64,000 bases of DNA from Apoderus coryli (taxonomy: Eukaryota; Arthropoda; Insecta; Coleoptera; Attelabidae), in assembly GCA_911728435.2 (NCBI GenBank), contig OU452216.1, forward strand, positions 5,406,342 to 5,470,341, written 5' to 3'. Positions 22,490 to 34,479 of the stretch are shown in pieces. Made by a program: the position numbers and the translations under genes. Under the pieces are notes generated by a model. It made no database searches. It had not been told where the DNA came from and worked only from the letters and a program-made list of their open reading frames with translations. Position 1 is the first letter of the stretch. Each line of letters begins with the position of its first letter.

Positions 22490-23690
22490 ACTCCTCGTGC
22501 AATATATTTTTGATTTTTGGTCTAGAATTTAAGCAAATGGCTATACACTCTTCAAATCAAAACTTGACGGGTATGAATTAATGACCTGTGGCAGCATTGG
22601 TTGTTTTTCGTTTTCAAATGACCACCCTGTCTAAAAACTTAGTTTAATTTTCATACAATAACTTTAAATGTCGTTACAATTATTTAAATGTGTAGAGTGA
22701 AGTAAGCCAACTCGTTAAGGCAAACTAGGTCAAAACCTAAGAAACTAATCCGGTTTTCATTTCATAATTGACTATGCATTATTATTATTATTTAGCCTCG
22801 TTATGAATGAGGGACAGATGCTAATGAATCCTTGTTGTAAGTTTTCGTTCCTTGTGACAATGCATCCATTTATGTAATGTGTCCGTAGATTAATAAATAA
22901 AATAAAAACAAATAAACAAGAGTGTTGCTCTTTATAACAAATAGATAAAACAAATGAAACATATAATACCTTTCACTTTTTCTAATTCTCTAATTATTTA
23001 TTTTAAAATTATTGACATTTGTTCAACACTGCAAATTTATTTTGAATATTTTATCTAAACCCTTTCTAGTATTTATTGAACCACACGCATAACAAACCGA
23101 AAATAAATATTTCTGCACAACTGGAAGCAAAAAAATGGCTCTAATAATATTTGTTTGTTTTTTAGACGGCATCAGGAATCGGAAATCCATGAGATTAGCT
23201 TCATACGCCAAGCCATTTGAAAAGTCTATCTACATAAAGCAAGGGATACAAATTCAATAACTCACGTACTTGACATTTGCGCTGCCAATAAATAATACCG
23301 AAATATTTCTCAGTTTTTGTTTTTATCTGGAAAATTGATTTGTGTGTTGTATAAATATTTTAGGGCAAAACCACATTTAATTTATTCGAGAAACATGAAA
23401 TACAAATAAATGTTCGAGTTTTTGCTTATTATTGTTATTATCAAACAAACAGTGAGCGATAAAATATGTTAAGAGGGTCACACACAAATTTCAGTTTTTG
23501 GTAGGTAGGTCGAAAGGTTATGGGGATCGAAACGGGGTCCTCTGAAGCTATAAATAATAAATAAATGAATAACAATTAAAAAAATTAGATATGTGGAAAT
23601 AAAAAGAATAAATAAATCACCAACAGCAGAGCTTCAACTTTTCTTTCACTAAATCCACAGGCACTTTTCACTATTAATACCCCTAGGGTC
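22490..23690. other. Unassigned DNA with one dispersed repeat
   Basis: About 22873-23010 recurs, inverted and slightly diverged, at about 40975-41098 (shared GTAATGTGTCCGTAGATTAA). Otherwise AT-rich with no gene recognised. Confidence 0.4.
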
Positions 23691-25230
23691 TTGATAATAC
23701 CGAGATAATTTTGTCATAGTGAATGCCAAAAGCGTGTTGCTTGATAATAGCCCAAGGCCGCAGGCCGAGGGCTATTATCCTTGAGCAACTCGCTTGAAGG
23801 ATTCTCTATGACATGCCCGAGGAGTATTCGATGAGATAATTTTTTACTTTGTAAATATCAAAAATTTGATTGTCAATCTGACGTTTAATAATTTTCAATA
23901 CAAAATGTATTAGTTTTAATCAAACAAATATTATTAATTTTCATTTAACACTACAGTTGTGAAAAGTACAATTGGTAAATGTTAAATTGGAAAAAGAGTT
24001 TGCTGGAGTTGACGGATTGTTAATTTCCACTGTTGAAGAAATTCCTCGCATGGTGTTGATTATTTCACCATGGCGTTCTTGGTTAATAAATATTCAAGTA
24101 CGATTTAATTGAATTAGAGCTGCTATGTCCTGTAATTTTTATTAATTGCTGTTCAGGAATTCCTTTATTTGCCAAATGGCTAACTGCAGTTGATCTGTTC
24201 GAATGATTGGATATCTTTTTACACTTAGTGTCCAAACTAATAGCTTGCACGGATGATTTGGTCCACATATTAATTGTGTTCTTGCCTACCGGTATATTGT
24301 CAAACCATGTGTCACTTTCGGATTTCCAGAAACGATTTGGTCTCAAGAATAGGCGACTGGAAGTAATATTTTTCCCCCTTTTGGACAATAATTTATGAAA
24401 TAACCTAACTGGGCATGCACTTTCGTTTGCAATATTTGGAACAAGCCACTTACTATTTGTACAAGTTTTCGATCCTCCTTGGCATGTTTTACTGAATATT
24501 GGATTGTATTCAATTCTGTTGGTTGGCGTTCCATCATTATTTTTTTAATCGTGAAATAATCTATAAGGCAATCAGCTGGTTCACCACCTCGCCAAGCTAA
24601 CTCAACAGCTACAATATGGTAAACATTTTTTGTAAACCTTCTGGTGTACATTCATCCCATGATCTAGCCAAATCACTTGAACTCAAATTTGATGAACTGC
24701 ATTTTCGTTTGTTTGGATCCTGCTGTAATCTTTTACGTTTTGCATTTCTTGGATCTCGCGCATTTTTGAATATCACACTGGTAAACGGGTCGAATACAAT
24801 TTTGAGGTCATTGAAGTACTTTTCCTGGAGTAGCCTACTCGTAGTATTCCAAATTGTTTTTACAGTTGCTTCCTTATATTCAGTTCCGTCAGCTTTTCTC
24901 ATATTTACCGCATAATCTTTCAATAAATTAGCCAAATTATGCAAACTCGTTTCAGCATTCAGTTCGTATTCTCTGGTCGCACAAAACTCGAGAAATATGT
25001 TCCATACATATTTTTTTGATTTGATTGTATTTTTTTGGTATAATATTAATTCGTTAGATGCAATACCAAATCTTCGCGACATTTTTAAACCAGTTGTTAG
25101 TTTGACGTTTAATTCATTTTTAATAAAAAAAACACCAAACTGAAAACACCACAGAGGTAATTGGATGAAATGTGACACATGACTTAAAATTAAGTAATTT
25201 GATTAGTTACTATATTTAGTAAAAAATTCT
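23690..25230 (-). mobile_element. Crypton copy 2, nearly full length
   Basis: The 5' end is shared with copy 3: ACTAAATATAGTAAC near 25225 (on the - strand) and GTCATGTGTCA near 25175. It is followed by three coding blocks and then a 3' region whose hairpin has two nested stems: the GTCATAG/CTATGAC arm, and TAATAGCCC pairing with GGGCTATTA at 23745-23780. The total of about 1.5 kb fits a single-gene Crypton. Exact ends were not resolved. Confidence 0.75.
24083..25082 (-). pseudogene. Crypton tyrosine recombinase, frameshifted
   Basis: Starts MSRRFGIASNE at 25082 and passes through KKYVWNIFLEFCA and EATVKTIWNTTSRLLQEKYF (N-terminal helical region) to a frame break near 24645. The second block (24651-24343) has VAVELAWRGGEPADCL, and the third (24388-24083) has PVGKNTINMWTKS, NHSNRSTAVSHLANKGI, KITGHSSSNSIK and SYLNIY. 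Family knowledge: tyrosine recombinases need R, H-x-x-R, H/W and Y. Here these are the R of AWRGGE, HSNR, the GH of ITGH and the Y of SYLN, all present. Only two small frame changes separate the blocks. The gene resembles animal Cryptons and KIAA1958-like proteins. There is no start codon ambiguity: copy 3 begins at the same Met. Confidence 0.75.
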
Positions 25231-25239
25231 CGCAAACTT

Positions 25240-26085
25240 TTAAGGCTGTTTGATCAGACCCCAAATGCAAAGGTATAAGAAATGCGTAATTGTGCACTTA
25301 TTTTTTAATCGATTTGAAGAATTCTTTTTTGATCATAGAAAGAACACTTTAACAGAAGTTTATATAGGAATAAAAAAAAACTATTCTTAAAAAATTATTT
25401 GTTTAACAAAAGGCAAAATCCCTGAGATAATAGAGGCATATTGTACGCTCTCGAAATTCTACTTTTATAAACCCATGAATGAACCTTTATTAAAGTATTA
25501 AGTAATGCAACTTCGCTTAATTCACCAACTCAATTTAAAACAAGTTGAGGTTATAATCTTGCTGAAAGCTAGAGAGAAATCTATGCTAAAAAGTGATAAA
25601 CAAATAACGTTTAGCCAAGGATTTAAGTTATTTTTTAACGTTTCAGAAAATATGTGGTTTCTTCTAACAAATTATTTTTCTGTGTAGTATATCCGTCGCG
25701 GCGGTGGCATTTTCTGGGTCATAGAGCAAAATACAATGCATTTTTCTCAGTATAGCGGCGTGTGCTGCCTTTAAAATGTTCACAATACTGAAAGAAAGAC
25801 GAAGTTGAGTGGCATTTTTTCAATTGAAGCTAATATTTTTGGCACGTACTTTATTGATTAAGTTACTTCTACAATGAGACCAGTGCAATTTAGACTCTCT
25901 ATTAAATTAATTAATTTTACTGCGGAAGGGGGCCCACTGTAAATTAAGGTCATCGATTTCTAGTAAGGATACTTGCTATATGCTATGTTTCCAAATTACC
26001 TAAGTTGTTAAGTAAAAAAAAACAAATACTTAAGTTATAAACGGTATCAAAGACAAATCAAAAGCTTTTAATAGGCGGAAGAGAT
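25240..26085. other. Unassigned DNA
   Basis: The open stretch at 25505-25687 (60 residues) has no recognisable motif. I see no splice-bounded exon or terminal repeat here. Confidence 0.3.
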
Positions 26086-26089
26086 ATGG

Positions 26090-27473
26090 TCATGTGGGTT
26101 TTTTCGAGCAGTACAGGTCCCTGAGAGCGTATGTCAAACGAGAAATCGATTTGGCATACGCACGTTATATTTCTCATATTCAGGAAGAAATGACATCAGA
26201 TCCAAAGCAATTCTGGAATTTTGTGCAGAGTAAAAAACGCAAATCACGAATACCTGGTTCTATTTCAGATAGCACCAATACAACAGTCTCTAACCCGTTG
26301 GAAGTTGTTAATGCATTTGCGTCTTATTTTCAAAATGTATACGTACCATCCTCTTCTGTATTTCAGTGTAGCGACGATAATTCCAGTCATAACGTAATTT
26401 CTGCAGGTTCTCAAACTCAAATGACGTGTTAAAGGCATTAAAATAATTAAAACCAAAACTGACGTCCGGTTTGGACAATGTGCCAGCATTTTTACTAAAG
26501 GATTGTGCTCATGTATTTACTGAGCCTTTAGTTATTTTATACAACAAATACTTGGAATCCTGCACTTTTCCCCGGGTATGGAAATCCTCACGGATATGCC
26601 GGGTACATAAGTCGGGTGACACCAGTAAAGTAGTCACTTACAGGCCTATATCAATATTGTCCAACTTTTCGAAGGTTTTTGAGAAAATACTCCATAAGAA
26701 AATATTTGAACAAATTAAAAACTGTATAGTCACACAACAGCATGGATTTTTTAGAAAACGGTCAATGATATCGAATCTTGCAGAATTTTGCCAAACTGTT
26801 TACCCCATTGTAGGACAAGGACTACAAGTTGTCACAATCTATACAGATTTCACGAAGGCCTTTGACAAGCTGGATCACACGATTGTTCTGCAAAAGATGA
26901 ACAACATTGGCTTTCACACAGATTTGTTTGTTGCGCTTTTTCAGATCCTACCTATGTGAGCGTAGGCTCCTTGTAGAGTATAATGGATTCAGGTCTGTGG
27001 AATTTTCGGCAACCAGTGGCGCGCCGCAGGGGAGTAACTTTGCTCCTTTAATTTTCTCCATATTTGTTAATGATATGGGCTTGAATTTGACTAGCAAATT
27101 CTTGTTATTTGCAGATGATTTTAAGTTGTATCGGGTAATACGTCATGAATCTGACTGTCTGCAATTACAGGAAGACTTAGCGGAACTGCAGAATTGGTGT
27201 CTGATCAACAAATTGCCTCTTAACGTTAAGTGCAGAGTGATGACTTTTTCTAAGCGACAGTTCCCTGTTCGTTTTGAATATATGCTCGCGGGTGCTGCTC
27301 TGGAATTTGCACACGAAACTAGAGATCTTGGTGTATTGGTTGACAGTACGTTATCTTTTGATCAGCACATAGAGGAATTAACACAGAGTGCACTTCGTTC
27401 TTTGGGTCTTCTCCTAAGAACCACATCTAAATTTCGGAATATCAATTGTCTAAAGTCACTGTATTTCTCTTAG
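26090..27473 (+). pseudogene. Jockey-type LINE reverse transcriptase, three broken blocks
   Basis: Block 1 (26094-26432) has DPKQFWNFVQSKK and VNAFASYFQNVY, the linker before RT. Block 2 (26471-26959) has GLDNVPAFLLKDC (from 26461), WKSSRICRVHKSGD, YRPISILSNFSKVFEKI and YTDFTKAFDKLDH (first Asp). Block 3 (from about 26907 to 27473) has FRSYLCERR, GAPQGSNFAP, LFADDFKLY (catalytic pair) and RDLGVLVDSTLSF. The breaks are a stop at 26430 and a one-base frame change around 26945. The endonuclease and gag are missing, and the 3' part stops within the thumb, so the copy is dead. Motif order and spacing are otherwise normal. Confidence 0.8.
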
Positions 27474-27479
27474 TTTATT

Positions 27480-28538
27480 TTATTTGATTGGTTTTCATAT
27501 TTATGTAATAAGAAATATTTTTCACAGAATGTATGTATGTTTATATTCCATGTCTAAGCTAGCCGCCACTGATATATGACATGGAGAGCTAAAAATATAG
27601 AAATCATAGAACCCTTATTCGTAGAGGTATAAATTCGTTATAATTTTATGTATAATTAGTGACGCAATTCTTTCTTTATTGAACCAAAATATGCTACTTT
27701 TAGATATCCTTTTCCTGGGCACACTGTATACAAAATTGAAAGAACAAAAACTACAGTGGCTCCATCAATTTCCTAGAACACTTTTCTCGTTTAAATCACA
27801 ATATTTCAGTGACCCATAGTTTAATTCCCTTTTTGAAAATCTAATAAGAATGATAAATGTGGATTGGGATAGTTTGGTAGCCGTGTTCGTCGGACTGTAT
27901 AGATCAATAAGTTCAAAAATTGGAATTGGAAGTGCTTGAAACTAAGTTTCTCGTGTAATATATAGGGAATTGAAGGAGCGCACACAAATAAAAGCAATAT
28001 AGATTTATAGTTGTTACAAAATAAGAAACACAAAAGCATGTTGTGTAGAGATTCAAATAAATTTATTGAAACCATCGTCCTACATACGTATCTCTCTACT
28101 CGAGAAACTATCATAATATGCATATAAACCAATTATATTATGCAAAAAGAACCAAATCAGAGAAGATTTGCCTATTTAAACATTCATAATAAAATGATAA
28201 AATACAAATAAATAAAACAAAAAGGCATACAAAGTGTTATTAATTTTATTTTCTTCCCGAGTGGTTGGCTTTAAGAAAAAATGCTTTTGGATAATACATC
28301 GTGCTTCAAATGTATGTACCATTGGCGCCCGTTAAAAAAAAAACAGAGCTGATGTCTACAATAAAAATAAAAAATAAATTTATTTAGAAATATAGCCGTT
28401 CCTAATTATTTGAGGTTGAAATGAAAATTAAAACTGGGTTAAAATTTGTCTTTTTGAAAAGTATACTTTATTAGAATCTGTAACCTAATTACACATTCAT
28501 CAACTATACTACTACTACTTATTTATTTAACTATCATT
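27480..28538. other. Unassigned DNA
   Basis: Contains GAGAGCTAAAAATATAG near 27583, whose reverse complement recurs near 32570, after another LINE. No gene recognised. The - strand open stretch at 27821-28132 has no family motif. Confidence 0.35.
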
Positions 28539-28541
28539 ATA

Positions 28542-30628
28542 CAGGGTGGTCCAACGAAAAGTTTGCACCTAGCTTTTCTCTTTTTTTTGTAGTCGAATGC
28601 GAAAATGCTCGGACACGTCGATTTTGCTTTTGAGGGGGACACATTTTAAACATATTTTTCGATCTGCGCCTTTAACCCCCTAGCGGGGGTGAGTAACAAC
28701 CCTAAAATTTTAAATGGAAAGAGGGGTCTAATGACATATCATTTGAAAGGACACAAAATTGTCTTTCTAATGATACCCTATTTGTCGAATTTTACTAAAA
28801 CAGTTAATACGAAAACGACTTTAAAGACATTAAGCCGATAATTTTGGTATTAATGAGAAATACAAATAAGTTTTAATTATTGCGAGTGAAAACACCTGCA
28901 ATCGTTAGTACATTCCAATGTTTGTTAGTTTTAACATTGCTTTGTAAAAAAAGTAAACAAGCTGTTAAATTGATTTATTAAAACGTTACATTAACAAATG
29001 TTGAAAATGTGACCCATTTGATTCCATACAATAATACAGATTTTGTTCAAATCTATTTCTAACATTTTGTAGCATATCAGGTGTTATGTTTCTGCACTCT
29101 TCTGTAATGCGTTGGCGAAGATCTTCTATGGACTCGGGCTTCGTGGCAAAACATTTATTTTTTAAGTGCCCCCAAAGAAAAAAGTCTAAAGGCGATAAAT
29201 CCGGTGACCTGGCAGGCCATTCAATTGGGCCCCTCCTTCCAATCCACCGTCCAGGGAACCGGTCATCTAAGAACTGTCTTACAGGAGCCACATAGTGCGG
29301 AGGTGCTCCATCTTGCTGGAAATAAAGCCGATCAGCAGTATGATTTTGGTCATCTTCTATTATTTGTGTTATTAAAGGATCAATTGTGTCTTCAAGCATG
29401 TTTAGGTACACTTCACCAGTTAAATTTCCAGGAATAAAAAGTGGTCCTATAATATGATTTCCTAATATGCCACACCAGACGTTTATTTTTTGAGGATACT
29501 GGGTATGAACCTCACAGAATAAATGTGGGTTACTGTCATCCCAGTAACGGCAATTGTGCCTATTTACAGCTCCATTCAAATAAAATGTGCATTCGTCGGA
29601 AAAACAAATGTTAAATAATAATTGCGGATCTTCAATTAAACGCTGGCTCATTGCTTCACAAAATTGCAGCCTTCTATCAGGATCATCCTCATTTAGTTCC
29701 TGTACTAATTTGATTTTGTACGGATGAAATTTGTACGCTTTTAAAATTCGTATTATGGACGAACGGGAGACACCTGAGGCTTCAGCTAGTTGACGGGTAC
29801 TTTGACTATGATTCATTTCAACATGCCCTAAAACAGCGACTTCCACAGCTTCATTTCTGATCGGTTTCTGCGGCTGGTGTTTTACATTACAGACAGATCC
29901 GGTATCTACAAACTTTTTAACTAACTTGCCAACGTACACATCATTCACATTTTTATCGGGATGTCTCTCATTAAATAAGCGAGCCGTAAGTCTAGCACTA
30001 CTATTATTTTGAAAATAAAGTTTAACAATTTCAACTCGTTCTAGAATGGAATAAATCATTTTGTACGGTAAAAGTAAAATAACTTGAGAAGCAACCAAAC
30101 TGAATCAATGAAAAGACTAAAATAAACGGTGTAAATTCTTTTCCTACACGTATCTGCAGTTTTTATTTCAACAAAAAACGCAAACGATTAGTGAGGAATT
30201 TAGTTCTGATAAATAAGATAGTGTTTTTGAAATCCCGTTTTTCTTCAAAGTAAATAATTTAGAAATGATTGTAGTTGTTTTCAGTCGTAATAATTAAAAC
30301 TTATTTGTATTTCTCATTAATACCAAAATTATCGGCTTAATGTCTTTAAAGTCGTTTTCGTATTAACTGTTTTAGTAAAATTCGACAAATAGGGTATCAT
30401 TAGAAAGACAATTTTGTGTCCTTTCAAATGATATGTCATTAGACCCCTCTTTCCATTTAAAATTTTAGGGTTGTTACTCACCTCCGCTAGGGGGTTAAAG
30501 GCGCAGATCGAAAAATATGTTTAAAATGTGTCCCCCTCAAAAGCAAAATCGACGTGTCCGAGCATTTTCGCATTCGACTACAAAAAAAAGAGAAAAGCTA
30601 GGTGCAAACTTTTCGTTGGACCACCCTG
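28542..30628 (-). mobile_element. Well-preserved Tc1/mariner-superfamily transposon with ~340-bp inverted ends
   Basis: Starts CAGGGTGGTCCAACGAAAAG and ends with its reverse complement; TA flanks both ends (28540-28541 and 30629-30630). The arms 28542-28882 and 30289-30628 are nearly identical: I count one mismatch by eye. It contains one uninterrupted transposase gene on the - strand. The arms are far longer than the 20-30 bp usual for mariner. The high arm identity and intact ORF indicate a recent insertion, possibly an active element. Confidence 0.9.
28986..30098 (-). CDS. Transposase, IS630-Tc1-mariner superfamily, DD41D spacing
   Basis: 370 residues, uninterrupted. The N-terminal DNA-binding part has ERVEIVKLYFQNN, then ARLTARLFNERHPDKNV (first helix-turn-helix, DUF4817-like), then TRQLAEASGVSRSSI (second). 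The catalytic domain has FSDECTFYLNG (Asp near residue 167), YFQQDGAPPHYV (Asp near 262) and WPARSPDLSPLDFFLWGHL (third Asp near 304, in the SPLD). That gives 41 residues between the second and third Asp. The length is typical of the family. The Met 14 residues in (MIYSILERVE) is the more likely start, because family members begin just before the ERVEIV helix. It cuts and pastes the element at TA sites in the nucleus. All three Asp are present, so it could be functional; expression is unknown. Confidence 0.9.
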   Translation of the reverse strand: MVASQVILLLPYKMIYSILERVEIVKLYFQNNSSARLTARLFNERHPDKNVNDVYVGKLVKKFVDTGSVCNVKHQPQKPIRNEAVEVAVLGHVEMNHSQSTRQLAEASGVSRSSIIRILKAYKFHPYKIKLVQELNEDDPDRRLQFCEAMSQRLIEDPQLLFNICFSDECTFYLNGAVNRHNCRYWDDSNPHLFCEVHTQYPQKINVWCGILGNHIIGPLFIPGNLTGEVYLNMLEDTIDPLITQIIEDDQNHTADRLYFQQDGAPPHYVAPVRQFLDDRFPGRWIGRRGPIEWPARSPDLSPLDFFLWGHLKNKCFATKPESIEDLRQRITEECRNITPDMLQNVRNRFEQNLYYCMESNGSHFQHLLM

Positions 30629-30634
30629 TATAGT

Positions 30635-31060
30635 GCAGGTACCCCTCATTTCCTCGAAAAACTAAAAGCATTCCTGCAAAATTCAATTATATTTTTAATA
30701 CTTTCTAAATTATCGATGTTTTTTGATAAATTCGTTTAACCTACTTTTGAAATCAATTATATTTCGTGACAATTTCATTAAAATACTGATACCGGAAAAT
30801 GTGGTGAAGTTTAAAGAAAAATACTAAACCTCAAAGTCTACTGATATGCAGTTTATATGGAGAATACAATACCTATTGTATACAGGAAGGCAGAAAATTA
30901 GCAAAACCTGAAAATGAAAAGGCCGTATAAACCGAGTGGTCCATTTATCTTGTGACTGTCTTATGTCTTAAAAACGGCACATTTTTGGGAAAAAAGTTCA
31001 AATAAAAGTTGTTTTCTATTGTAGGGCAAATGCAGTGGTGTATCTCTTTGGTTTTTTAAA
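30635..31060. other. Unassigned DNA before a LINE
   Basis: Contains AGTTCAAATAAAAG near 30991, which recurs near 38038, so part is a dispersed repeat. No gene recognised. Confidence 0.3.
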
Positions 31061-31079
31061 TAGAAACATAGATTTTTTA

Positions 31080-32207
31080 TTACAGACTGTTCGTTTAAAA
31101 AGATCTTTCTTACAGGGCCGTATTCAACAAAACAGTTCTAAGAATAATTGGAAGCTATTAAGAGATATGAATGTTTATGGCAAAGAGAGAACAAGTATAC
31201 CTCAACATTTGGAGGATCTTGACAAAATAAATAAATATTTTGGGAACATGGCAAGGGTGGATTCTGGAGTGCCGCAAGGCTCTATTCTGGGTCCTATTTT
31301 ATATTTATTGTATACGTTTGATTTGGGGAGCTGCGTGAGGTTTGGCATGAGTGAATCGTATGCGGATGATACACAACTTATTTATACATTTGATCCATCT
31401 GACTATAGTGATGTTGAAGCAAATATAAATTCTGATTTATGCAATATATCGGAATACTGTAAGAAACATAGTTTGAAATTAAATGCTGGTAAAACTCAAG
31501 TCATGATCTATGCATCAGAAAATATTTTACATTTTTTAAAGAACTATATATCTCTGGAACTGGAAAGTCAACCTTTGCATTATGAATCGACCGCTAAGAA
31601 TTTGGGAATTGTATTTGACTGCAAAGTGAGATTTAATCAACACATTAATAATTTAAATAAAAAGTCGTACCTAGCATTAAAAGTATTGTATGCCAACCGA
31701 AATATTCTGAATTTTAAAGTCCGTAAAAAATTATGTGAGTCATATATATTATCTTCAGTTTCATACGGTTTAATTTTATACTATCCGGCACTAACGGTAT
31801 TTGATAGAAATCGACTTCAAAAAATACAAAATAACTGCTGTCGTTTTGTCTGTGGTTTAAGGAAATATGATCATGTCTCTGCAAAGATAGGGGAGCTCAA
31901 TTGGTTGAATGTGTACAAATTATTTATATACTTATTCCTTTCTTTTTTGTTTCGGTTAATTCAGTCATCTGTGCCAGCTTATTTAAGGAGTAAACTTGTT
32001 TTCAGAGATGAGGTTCATAATGTGCCCTTGAGAAATAGGAATCTTCTTACTATGCCTCAGCATAAATCTGCATTATTTAAAAGAGGTTTTACGTACAATG
32101 CTGTAAAATACCATAATGATTTTATAGCATATTTCTCGGTGCCACTTTCAGTAAACGGTTTTCGAAAAAAAGTGAAAGATAATTTACTCTCACAGTTGAC
32201 TGACTAG
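31080..32207 (+). pseudogene. CR1/L2-type LINE reverse transcriptase with internal deletion
   Basis: The + strand frame is open for 390 residues but is not a complete RT. It has the pre-RT linker (SKNNWKLLRDMNVYGKERTS), then jumps at NMARVDSGVPQGSILGP straight to the palm loop, losing the fingers and the first catalytic Asp. After that come ESYADDTQLIY (catalytic pair), KNLGIVFDCKVRF, LQKIQNNCCRFVCGLRKYDH and the C-terminal PLRNRNLLTMPQHKSALFKR, ending at a normal stop at 32205-32207. The deletion kept the frame open, which explains the long ORF despite lost function. The same C-terminal pattern is seen in the LINEs at 44763-45131 and 40555-40755. Confidence 0.8.
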
Positions 32208-32711
32208 GGATGTTTCTTTCAGTAGGTAGTTTTTAAATTTAATTGTCTAGCTATATGTATGGTTATTTTTTGTTTATTATTTTTTGTTTATATTAATAAG
32301 TTTTGTTTTTGCCTTTTGCCCGTAATTTAATTTGATATAAGGGTGTTTCATTAGTTCTAATTAGGGTGTTTTTCGTTTGAATAGTTTTCGTAAGAATAAG
32401 AATTAAAATTTTTTGTAGTTAAGAATAATATCATTATTGTTTTATACTAATATAATTCATATAGGTTATGTGTTTAGTTTTTATATTGGTTAAGTGGTTA
32501 ATGTTGAGTAGCGGCCTTTTTTTTTTTTTTACTCAAAAGAAAAGAGCCAGCTAGACTTCGCCATTTAAGATGTATATTTTTAGCTCTCCATATCATATAT
32601 GTAATATATGTATATATGGAGACTATTAGTTTCATGAAAAAAAAATTTTTTTTAATTTCACCGGAAATACTTCTTTTTGGTCATTTTATACATAAATAAG
32701 TAGTTTTAAAA

Positions 32712-32714
32712 AAA

Positions 32715-32757
<43 letters not shown>

Positions 32758-32758
32758 A

Positions 32759-32801
<43 letters not shown>

Positions 32802-32802
32802 A
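32712..32802 (+). repeat. (GTCT)n microsatellite
   Basis: About 22 tandem GTCT units with one interruption (TATG near 32758). It stands directly before the 32803-34300 tandem array. Open frames across it on both strands are meaningless four-base repeats. Confidence 0.95.
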
Positions 32803-34300
32803 TCCACGAAAACGCAAAAACCGCTTAACAGATTTTAACCAAATTTGGTACAAAAATACTATTGGACATGGCAAGGAGCTGATTAGATTTTGGGAAACAT
32901 TGAGCGTAGGCAAAGGGTTTAAAAGAGGGTTCAAAAATTAAAAAAATTCATAGTTCTTAAACTTATCCGAAATACTGCATAATTTTTTACGCATTTAATT
33001 GAATATAACCTAAAATATTGAACATAAAATATTAGACCACATTGGCGTTCGAAAATAGTGTAAAATGGGGTAAAAAAGATTAAAAAAAAACGTATTTCTT
33101 AAAAATAGCAGAAATATTAACTAGTTATTGATAGTTTTGATAGAATATAACCTATAAAATGTGTTATGAATAACTTACTTTCATAGGCGTTCGTAAATAG
33201 TGGAAAAGGGGTCAAAACATAAAAAATATATATTTCCTAAACTTATTCGAAATATGGAATAATTTTTCATAGTTGTGATACAATATAAGCTAAAAAATAT
33301 TCCATAAAAGAATTGGTTCACACAGGCGTTCGAAAATAGTTTAAAAAAAGGGTCAAAAACGAAAAAAAAAAACGTTTCCCAAATATACCAGAAAAATTGG
33401 CTAATTATATATAGCTTTGATATAAGATAACCTAAAAAATGCAGCATAAAATTTTTATTCACATAGGCGTTCGTAAATAGTAGAAAAAGGGGTAAAATAA
33501 AAAAAAATTAAAACGTAAAAAATTTTATATTTAACTAGATGAATTGGTGTTAAAAATACACGACAAAAATTAATGTTCCATAGGCGTCCGTGAAAATTCT
33601 ATAAAAGGGTCAGAAAAAATTTGTATCCGTGATAACTCAAAAACCACTTAACGGATTTTAACCACATTTGGTACGAAAATACTACAGGATAATTATAGGT
33701 GGTGATTAACATTGAGCGTAGGCAAGGGGTTTAAAAGAGGGTTCAAAAATTTAAAAAAATTATAGTTCTTAAACTTATCCGAAATATTGAATAATTTTTT
33801 ATAGGTGTGATAGAATATAACCTAAAAAATGTTACATAAAAGAATTAGTTCACACAGGCGTTCGAAAATAGTCTTAAAAAAAGAGTCAAAAACGAAAAAA
33901 AAATGTTTCCCAAATATACCAGAAAAATTGGCTAATTATATATAGCTTTCATATAAGATAACCTAAAAAATGCAGCATAAAATTTTTATTTACATAGGCG
34001 TTCGTAAATAGTAAAAAAAAGGGGTAAAATGAAAAAAAAAATTAAAATGTAAAAATTTTTATATTTAACTAGTTGAATTGGTGTTAAAAATACACGACAA
34101 AAATTAATGTTCCATAGGCGTCCGTGAAAATTCTATAAAAGGGTCAGGAAAAAATTGTATCCGTGATAACTCAAAAACCACTTAACGGATAACCTACAAC
34201 ATGCAGCATAACAATTTTGTTTACATAGGCGTTCGTAAATAGTAGAAAAGGGGGCAAAATAAATTTTATAATAAAACTAAAAAAAAATCAATTATTTTGC
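32803..34300 (+). repeat. Complex tandem array of ~120-140-bp units with higher-order duplication
   Basis: The phrase GGCGTTCG (or GGCGTCCG) with flanking AAATAG or GAAAATTC recurs near 33046, 33187, 33325, 33466, 33585, 33857, 33996, 34113 and 34227. The larger block with CCACTTAACGGATTTTAACC and TTTGGTAC appears near 32818 and 33645 and partly near 34183, so groups of units were duplicated together. Sequence of this style after GTCT repeats is common in insect repeats; the mechanism here is not evident. Confidence 0.85.
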
Positions 34301-34479
34301 GTACAAGAATTTGGCCTAGATCTGGAATATAAAATATCTGCGTATAAATAGTGCCTCCAAAGAGAAGAAAAAGGCACAAAACCCGATACAAAAAAAAAAA
34401 AAAATAGCTGATGTCTAAAACAAAACAAAAATTTAGATAAATGACAAAAAGGTCATAAAATTATGACTTTTACACTTAA

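Noticed and set aside
29086..29437. Two + strand frames
   Set aside because: Antisense of the intact DD41D transposase.
32686..32941. Frames rich in CLSV or TDRQ repeats
   Set aside because: Translation of the GTCT microsatellite.
32803..34300. CRISPR-like array
   Set aside because: Units are long, contiguous and diverged, with no spacer pattern, in an animal genome.
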